From Conidiobolus incongruus B7586 (lineage: Eukaryota; Entomophthoromycota; Entomophthoromycetes; Entomophthorales; Conidiobolaceae), in assembly GCA_000697335.1 (NCBI GenBank), contig JNEM01008201.1, positions 1-13,981 on the forward strand: a stretch of DNA of 13,981 nt, written 5' to 3'. Below the pieces are notes generated by a model, which did no database searches, was not told the origin of the DNA, and saw nothing but the letters and a program-made list of their open reading frames with translations. How positions within the stretch are numbered: the stretch's first letter is position 1; each line of letters starts with the position of its first letter. Positions 7,647 through 13,981 of this stretch are shown in pieces. The translations under genes were made by a program, and so were the position numbers.

Positions 7647-9779
7647 TTAGAAAAATACATAGTACAGACTATTGAGATTGGCAATGGTGATGAGGATAAT
7701 AATACAATATGCGAACTCCTGATAGTTCCTGCGAGTTTTTAAACGTACATTTTCTGCCCGCAATTGTTTGATTTCATTAACTATTTCGGGCATCAGCTCA
7801 AGTTGCTTGTTCATGTGTACAATTTGCTCCTGTAGTGCTTTATTTTGAATGGTTAGCTCTTTCTGGGAAACTTCGATGCGTTCTTGGATATTAGCCTCAA
7901 TATGGCTACATGCGCGCTCAATCATTACTTCGGTTTCCATACGTGTTGCGAGTGAATTGTTATTAGGCTGAGATTCTTTATGATTGGCAATAGGAAGTGG
8001 TAGCTCAGCAATAGGAGTAAGGTCAATAGGCTTGACTATTTGTAAGGGTGGATTAATTTCAAGTTTAATAGTACGAGTCGACTTGTCAGAATGTGTACTA
8101 TTACCAGAAACGCTTTTACTATCGACTGGAGTTGGATTCATTGAGATGTTATCAGAATCAGAAGGAGAGGGTGAACTTGCATGATCAGAGATCAACTCGG
8201 GAGATGTGCAACCTGATCCAAAGTGTCTATCGCGCTGATGAGTAGATTTTACCTGGTTATTCTTCTTTGTTGGAGTAACAACTTTAAAGAGGTGGTGCAT
8301 ATCATCTGTATATGCGCGATTACGTGTTAGACTAGATGCTGAGATAGAAAATGTATCGGAGTGGTGACTACCAGACCCGTTTTTATCCTGTGATTGAGTG
8401 AAAATGGTTTCCAGCTTGGGTAAATGTGATTTGGACGCAGAGTGCCGGGAAATCGATTTTGGCTGGTTTTGAGAATTAATGGATTGATTAATGTTCTTTG
8501 TTGATAGGTTTAAGCTGAGGCGATTGTTTGAAGGATTGGGTTTAGGCGGGGTTGTGGGTGCAAAACGAATGTTGTGAGAGGTCGAGGGACGATGACTAAA
8601 AATAGGTGAAGAGGGTTTTTGAATTGGTGAATAATGGGCCATGGATGAATTTGATCTGATCCTAGTAGAAGACGAGGAGACTGAAAGGCTCTGTGTTCTT
8701 GCTCTAGATAGCTTGGATAATTGAGGAGAAGTCAGATCAGATATAATCGTGATTTTTGACCATTTTTTACAGCGAACAGGAACAAATTTAGATATTGGAA
8801 ATTGGCTATCGATTCTTATTGAGGTCAGAGGAGCGCTAGGCTCATAGCGATTAAAAACATGCAATGTGTTATTATAATCTGAGGTAATTAAAGTACAGTC
8901 ATCCAGACCAAACTCTATATTCTGAATCTTCTTATTAATGAATTTGAACGGTGAAACTCTCATATTAGCAAAATCAGCTTGGAGCAATCTTCCAGTCGTA
9001 GTTGCAATAAGAGCCATATCCTGGTGTCTTGGATAAAAAGAAATATCAATCACCGGCGAATAATCTTTAACCTGGTGAGTTAAAATTGAACCGTCCGTTA
9101 AATTGATAACTTCAATACGGCCTTTAGGATAGCCAACTACAAGGTTAGGCTGTGAAGTAGGTGCAAACCGAAGTAATGTGGGTGACATGTCTTGAAACTT
9201 TTCAATTTGGTGAACTTCATTAGTGCCAAAATGGTGATAGTAAACAGACCCTGAACTAACAGTGAAGCAAATGTATTTATGACAAGGACTAATAAACAAC
9301 TTAGTTATATCGGGATATTCAGCGGTGATTTCAAGGGGAGATTCCCATTGCTTGGAGGAATAATTATATCGTTGAATGGGATGATCTAAACAGGAAAAAA
9401 GTAGAGAATTAGTTTTACCACACCAAACGACATCTGTTACAGTTAGATGGGAAGGAGTTGATAGTTGAGGATAAGGAATATATTTTAAAATCCCTCCACT
9501 TAAATCAAACATGACAAATTTATCAGAATGTCCAACTAAAATGTAAGTGTTATGCTGTTTTAAAAAATAAGCATTTGTTATTTTAAAATCAATTTCATGA
9601 GTGTGGCTTATATGAAAACTACCCTCTATATCAGAATTTTGAGTATTGGTTACGATCTGAAGCGAAAGTTGATAAAATGTAGTCTCTGAAGTAGTAACAA
9701 GCTGAAAAGTATCTACCAACGGAATCATCGGACCTTTTGGGGTCGCAGAGCGAAAACTGTTATGGTTAGAAATATACAT
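7647..9779 (-). CDS. NEDD1/GCP-WD-like beta-propeller coiled-coil protein, copy B with hydrophobic tail
   Basis: Uninterrupted frame of 710 residues, a tandem paralogue of copy A in the same orientation about 3.5 kb away. Residues 1-340 align with copy A without a gap (247 identities by hand count), covering the propeller-like region. Residues 341-611 are a Ser/Thr/Pro-rich linker that differs strongly except for islands such as TPPKPN (410-415), SKSHLPKLE (449-457), TPTKK (502-506) and FGSGCTSPEL (520-529). Residues 612-685 are the coiled coil. Unlike copy A, it continues past the family's usual end with about 22 hydrophobic residues (689-710, with FAYCIIILITIA then NLNS then LYYVFF) just after a basic stretch RLKTRRN. 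This layout is typical of a tail anchor. The tail could be intronic if the splice signals downstream are used. The role is inferred from NEDD1: gamma-tubulin complex targeting. The start matches the paralogue and has A at -3. Confidence 0.7.
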   Translation of the reverse strand: MYISNHNSFRSATPKGPMIPLVDTFQLVTTSETTFYQLSLQIVTNTQNSDIEGSFHISHTHEIDFKITNAYFLKQHNTYILVGHSDKFVMFDLSGGILKYIPYPQLSTPSHLTVTDVVWCGKTNSLLFSCLDHPIQRYNYSSKQWESPLEITAEYPDITKLFISPCHKYICFTVSSGSVYYHHFGTNEVHQIEKFQDMSPTLLRFAPTSQPNLVVGYPKGRIEVINLTDGSILTHQVKDYSPVIDISFYPRHQDMALIATTTGRLLQADFANMRVSPFKFINKKIQNIEFGLDDCTLITSDYNNTLHVFNRYEPSAPLTSIRIDSQFPISKFVPVRCKKWSKITIISDLTSPQLSKLSRARTQSLSVSSSSTRIRSNSSMAHYSPIQKPSSPIFSHRPSTSHNIRFAPTTPPKPNPSNNRLSLNLSTKNINQSINSQNQPKSISRHSASKSHLPKLETIFTQSQDKNGSGSHHSDTFSISASSLTRNRAYTDDMHHLFKVVTPTKKNNQVKSTHQRDRHFGSGCTSPELISDHASSPSPSDSDNISMNPTPVDSKSVSGNSTHSDKSTRTIKLEINPPLQIVKPIDLTPIAELPLPIANHKESQPNNNSLATRMETEVMIERACSHIEANIQERIEVSQKELTIQNKALQEQIVHMNKQLELMPEIVNEIKQLRAENVRLKTRRNYQEFAYCIIILITIANLNSLYYVFF

Positions 9780-10020
9780 TATATAACAATAACAGTAATA
9801 ATTAAAGGTGAGTTGAGTGAATGAAGTGAGAATCTTCTATTTGCACTGTTATTCGCAAAACAGAGAAAGTTATTGTTGGTATACAATTGATAACTGGATT
9901 AAATTAAACTAAGATACTAACATTATTATTATAAAAATTTCCTTTAATTTAGTTATTTTCACGAAGACAAGAATTTAACCAATCAAATTCGATTTCAGTA
10001 TTATGGTTATCTTCAGGTTA
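9780..10020 (-). promoter_or_regulatory. Upstream region of copy B with conserved CCAAT box
   Basis: This is the counterpart of the copy A upstream region. A CCAAT box at 9979-9983 lies about 200 bases before the start, in the same inverted orientation and in similar context (TTTAACCAATCAAATTCG here against ATTGACCAATCGTTTCAG there). Further blocks near 9855-9880 and 9900-9945 also resemble copy A. Similarity fades beyond about 10020, which probably marks the upstream edge of the duplicated segment. Confidence 0.5.
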
Positions 10021-11319
10021 TAACTACTCAGGTTTTTATGATTAATGTAAAACTTTAATCTCCTCAGCATAAATGCTATAATGATTCCAAGTCACCGGTC
10101 TGTTACAGCTTTTGACATGAGGAATTTGCCACATTAGAAATATTTATTTGAGAAATTACATATGATTTGAGTGATTTATTGCAAAATTTATTATGCATTT
10201 ATCAAAAACATTGGAATACCTAAATTTGTAATAAAACCCAATTTCTTAAAACTGTGTTGTGATATTTTGTAATAATATTCAAATCAATATTTGTACAAAA
10301 CTTTAAACAATGCAAAATATCGAAAACTTGAATGCTTAGACAGTATAAGTTTAGGGAGTCAAAGAGCCCTATTACATCCTAACAGCCCGAGCAGTAATGA
10401 TCTCATTATTTTTCCATTGGCACATTATTAATTCAAAACTATCAAACTAAATAAATTTCCCGATATAGATATAAAAATTAAAGGAATTAATAAAGAGCTA
10501 AAATGATTAATAGTATGTTAAATAATCAAACAATAAAAAGATTACATAATTATGATAGTTATTAATGACCTGGAATTTACATTTTATTAATAATTAAAGA
10601 AATCTATTTTTAACCTGAAATAATTTCATAATCTGATATTCAAATATTCGTTGTGTACAGAATATATTAATTATTTGATAACTGTAATTTTTCCAAAACT
10701 ATTCTTCTCTTTCTTGTTGGGCAATTGTGACCAAAATGATCAAGATGATATCATGGCTATATGGTACCTATCACCAAATATTATTAAAATGATTTTTTTC
10801 TCATTATATTTAAATTCTTTTATAATATAATAAGCTTATATTAATATATCATTGCTTATCTTATTTAATGTATACATGAAATGAGCTTTTCTTGTTAAAA
10901 TCAGGGTTGCTTTTGTATACATTAATAACTTTGTTAAAATAGACTAAATTAAAAAAATAAGAATCCCATTTATGTTGAATTATATAACCTGTTAAAGACA
11001 ATTCACATGTTCAAAATAAAGTTATTTAATTTGTTTTAAATTAGTATTGTAAATTCAGATTAGATTTACTATTACTAGATAACAATAATATTGTAAATAT
11101 AAACAAAATTTATCTTTAATTTGATAATTATGCTAGCTAACATTTAAACTTTATTTGGGATATAATAACTTTTATGAGTAATTCTCATTACTTTAATACT
11201 TCATTATTTATATTTCATTAATTTGATGATTAGTTCAATAATTTTCAATCAAATTTAATTAGTCATTATTCAATATATATTTACCTTTTATTTTATGCTT
11301 GTTTTAAAAAAATGTGTGA
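10021..11319. other. AT-rich intergenic DNA
   Basis: No gene or RNA gene is supported. Mildly richer patches near 10085-10130 and 10355-10420 contain no extended frame and are most simply decayed sequence. Confidence 0.6.
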
Positions 11320-11580
11320 AACTAGAGTAGGTTAAGTAGTGTAAGCTTTTTGCTAGTTCCTGGACTAGAAGATCAATACAAGTCTTATTCCATCCTTTAA
11401 ACATATGTAGATAATATATTTATTGGGATTTTATTTAAATCAGGGGGACATAAAGCGGGGATCTAGATCCCTTTAAGGGTTCTGATAATAAACTTGAAGG
11501 ACTATGAACCTTTTTTGAACAAGTCAGATTTTAATATTTTAATCCAAATGTTTACTCAAGGAGTAGTCCTTATATTTTGA
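11320..11580. repeat. GC-richer repeat relic with palindromes
   Basis: A block with visibly more G and C than its surroundings carries several dyads. GGGATCTAGATCCC (11458-11471) is a perfect 14-base palindrome. CCCTTTAAGGG (11469-11479) overlaps it and could form a competing hairpin. AAGGACTA (11497-11504) is exactly complementary to TAGTCCTT (11564-11571). No reading frame is present. It may be an old transposable-element fragment, but its family and ends are not recognisable. Confidence 0.4.
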
Positions 11581-13594
11581 TTCATAGTTGATATATTTGA
11601 AATTATGGAAAATGTTTATTTTTCGAAATGTTTAAATTTTTTAACTATCAATTGATTGTTTTAAATGATAATATTCTTAAACTTAGCAAATTTAAAATCG
11701 AGTTCTATTGGATATATATTGTACCTATATTTCTAATAATTAGTCTATACATAAATATAATATTGAATTTAATCCAAAGAGTGAAAGTTTTTATTTTCTC
11801 TAGTATTTATTTATTAGAAATATTAGAAAAATTACTCTGAAGATATCAAATCATTGCATTATTGAATAATCTAATATACAATTAATAACAGTAGATCTTA
11901 ATATTATAGAGTAATTTACTCTTATAAATATTTTGATCATAATTAATATTATACTCCAAAACTTAAACTTTTTACTTATTTCGAAAAAAAATATAATTAT
12001 CATTTTGTAATGATTTACAATAAAGAGCCAAATTAAAATAATAGAGTGGATGGTAGCAAATTAATGATCTATGATAAATGAATACTTAAAGAACCATTGC
12101 GTATTGTTTTTAAATTGATATTATTTGATTCTAATAGATTTGGTTCGTAAATCTCTTAACAGTTATGGACTTTGAATATGTAAAATCAATTATTAAATAT
12201 AAATCAATAATAGTTATCATTAAGCAGGTGGTATCTTTTGAGAAATATATTTACAATTATTATTAAATCAATTTATAGATCTTAATATTGTAATTAATAG
12301 TACTTGATTTACATCAAAAATATATAAATCCTACAATGATGAATCAATGATTTCGGTGTATCATTAACACTATAAAATAATATACATTATGAGTCTACTA
12401 TAAAAAAATTAATATTTAATTCAATTTTTTGAAATTTGTATAATCATTTAATTGACTATTTAAATATGATATGTAATATTATAAAAGGTTAAATATATTA
12501 ATTTATTTTGGCCTAATGTGAATTGATAGTAGTTGAACTTTTTTAGTATAATTAGAATATATTTGCACAATAGAAGTCAATTATTTTAATATAAACATAT
12601 ATGTTTTTGAAATATGACTTTTTATATAGATAAAAACAGTAGTATATTAGTATCATCGTACCTTATAATGGCAAATTACATTAGATAGTACTTAGATACA
12701 TATTCTGTTGATATTTTAATATTCCAATATTAAATATTGAAATATATGACAAAATAATATCATAATTGATTAATTAAAAATTTTGCAATAGATTAATGGA
12801 AAAATATTTCATTATTAAAACTCAAATAAAAATTTTTAAAAATTTAAATAGTTGAATAATTTCCTAATATAATATAATTTGAATTATAATTCCTGGAAAA
12901 AAAATTTAATTTGCAATTAAGTTAAAAAGAGCTTGAATTATATAATAAAATCACAATAAATTAGGTCTATATCAAATAGAATAGAAATACTAATATAAAT
13001 AAATTTGATTATAATCCATTCAACAAGAGAAATATTAAATAACATTAGAATTTAATAAAAGATCTGATATTCAAATCATAACTAAGACTATATTTATTTA
13101 AGTTTGTATATAAAAAATAGATTGTAATAAATTATGAAATTTTATTTTACTATCAATTAAAAACTAAAATAAATATATATAAAGTTTATGATTTGTAAAA
13201 ATTAAATATATAAATTATATATTATTTTTATAATTATTAATAATATAATAACTATTTTAATATTGTTTGAAATATTTTTTAAATTTGATAATATTGTTAT
13301 AAAAATAAAAAAATAGAAAATTTTTTAATTTTTTATTTTTTAAACTTATTATTAATTTCAAATAAAAAAAATATATACAAAATAAATAGGATAGTATATA
13401 GATTTGGATTATATATATATAATATATTTTTATTTAAAAAATAGTTTTTTAAAATTAATTATTAATTAAATTATATTTAAACTAAATAATAATCATTAAA
13501 AATCTTTTATTTAAATATTAATTAAATTAAAATATAAATTTTTTAAAATTATTTAATATATATTAATATTTTTTAATAATGAAATATAATTCAA
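11581..13594. other. Very AT-rich noncoding DNA
   Basis: No credible gene is visible. The A/T content rises toward the right; 13200-13590 is almost pure A/T with alternating and homopolymer tracts. A small dyad AATGAT/ATCATT occurs near 12345-12366, of no clear meaning. Confidence 0.6.
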
Positions 13595-13981
13595 ATTAAT
13601 AATTTATTTGTAAGTATAATAGTAATCAAACCAATATAACATAGAAAAAAACTTAATATAAAAATAATATAGTAAGGTAAAATGCAATATAATATACAAG
13701 TGTAGACAAAGTTTAATTAAGCTTTAAACTAGGATGAGTCACTAATATAATAAGATTTATATTAGATAGTACCAATATACTAAAATATTAATAAAATATA
13801 GTTTTAATTTTAAGATTAATATATAAGATAAGAAATAATAAAATTTAAAAAAAGAATTTTATTTATTAAATAAATTGATATCATTTATATAATTAATTTA
13901 GATATAAAAATATAAATTAACTATATAATTTATAATTATTTAAATTATATAAAAATATATATAAGAATTTAAAAAACTTGT
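13595..13981. repeat. Right copy of the diverged dispersed repeat
   Basis: It matches the left copy at 130-535 in the same orientation and along nearly its whole length, with exact anchors at 13709-13724 and 13953-13971. In the gapless 104-position core, 13 of 17 differences are transitions. The copy runs to the window edge and probably continues beyond it. It is noncoding, and the element type is unknown. Confidence 0.75.

Noticed and set aside
7676-7755. GTACGT near the end of copy B as a strong intron donor
   Set aside because: It encodes the VR of ENVRLK, which aligns with the ARLR of copy A and with the conserved NEDD1-like end, so it is more likely coding sequence.
11628-11840. 70-codon plus-strand open frame rich in I, L, F and Y
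   Set aside because: Its composition is the same as the surrounding A/T-rich spacer, its residues are those A/T-rich DNA encodes by chance, and it has no recognisable domain or upstream signal.
130-13981. The whole window as one large element bounded by direct repeats
   Set aside because: The end repeats are clearly diverged, lack defined termini, and enclose ordinary host-like genes with their promoters. Two independent copies of a dispersed repeat is simpler.

Overview
The window is a nuclear stretch of a eukaryote with extremely AT-rich intergenic DNA and two clearly richer protein-coding islands. The best guess is an early-diverging fungus. The genes are compact and mostly intronless, codon use is only mildly AT-biased while spacers are nearly pure A/T, the candidate splice signals and the signal-peptide remnant look fungal, and the two proteins resemble NEDD1/GCP-WD, a family present in animals, plants and some early-diverging fungi but missing from budding yeast. 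The lineage is inferred; no rRNA or other marker is present.

Layout, left to right. At about 130-535 lies one copy of a diverged dispersed repeat, and its partner in the same orientation closes the window at about 13595-13981. A roughly 100-base relic of the first exon of a secreted-protein gene sits at 1326-1424. Two paralogous minus-strand genes follow: copy A at 2070-4142 (690 residues) and copy B at 7647-9779 (710 residues). Each has an N-terminal beta-propeller-like region of about 340 residues, a Ser/Pro-rich linker of about 270 residues, and a C-terminal coiled coil. They align without a gap over residues 1-340 (247 identities by hand count) and over the 74-residue coiled coil (about 42 identities). 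Their upstream regions are also related, including a CCAAT box about 190-200 bases before each start. Between the genes are a solo-LTR-like fossil (5743-6069) and two small inverted-repeat structures. To the right of copy B, about 4 kb holds no credible gene, only a slightly GC-richer repeat relic near 11320-11580.

If the NEDD1 assignment is right, both genes encode factors that bring the gamma-tubulin ring complex to spindle poles or microtubules, with the propeller as the localisation module and the coiled coil as the gamma-tubulin-complex contact. The most interesting feature is divergence after duplication. Copy A stops where the family usually ends, whereas copy B runs on into a hydrophobic tail that could anchor it in a membrane such as the nuclear envelope. 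A competing spliced model would remove that tail. No operon, RNA gene, CRISPR array or defence system is visible.
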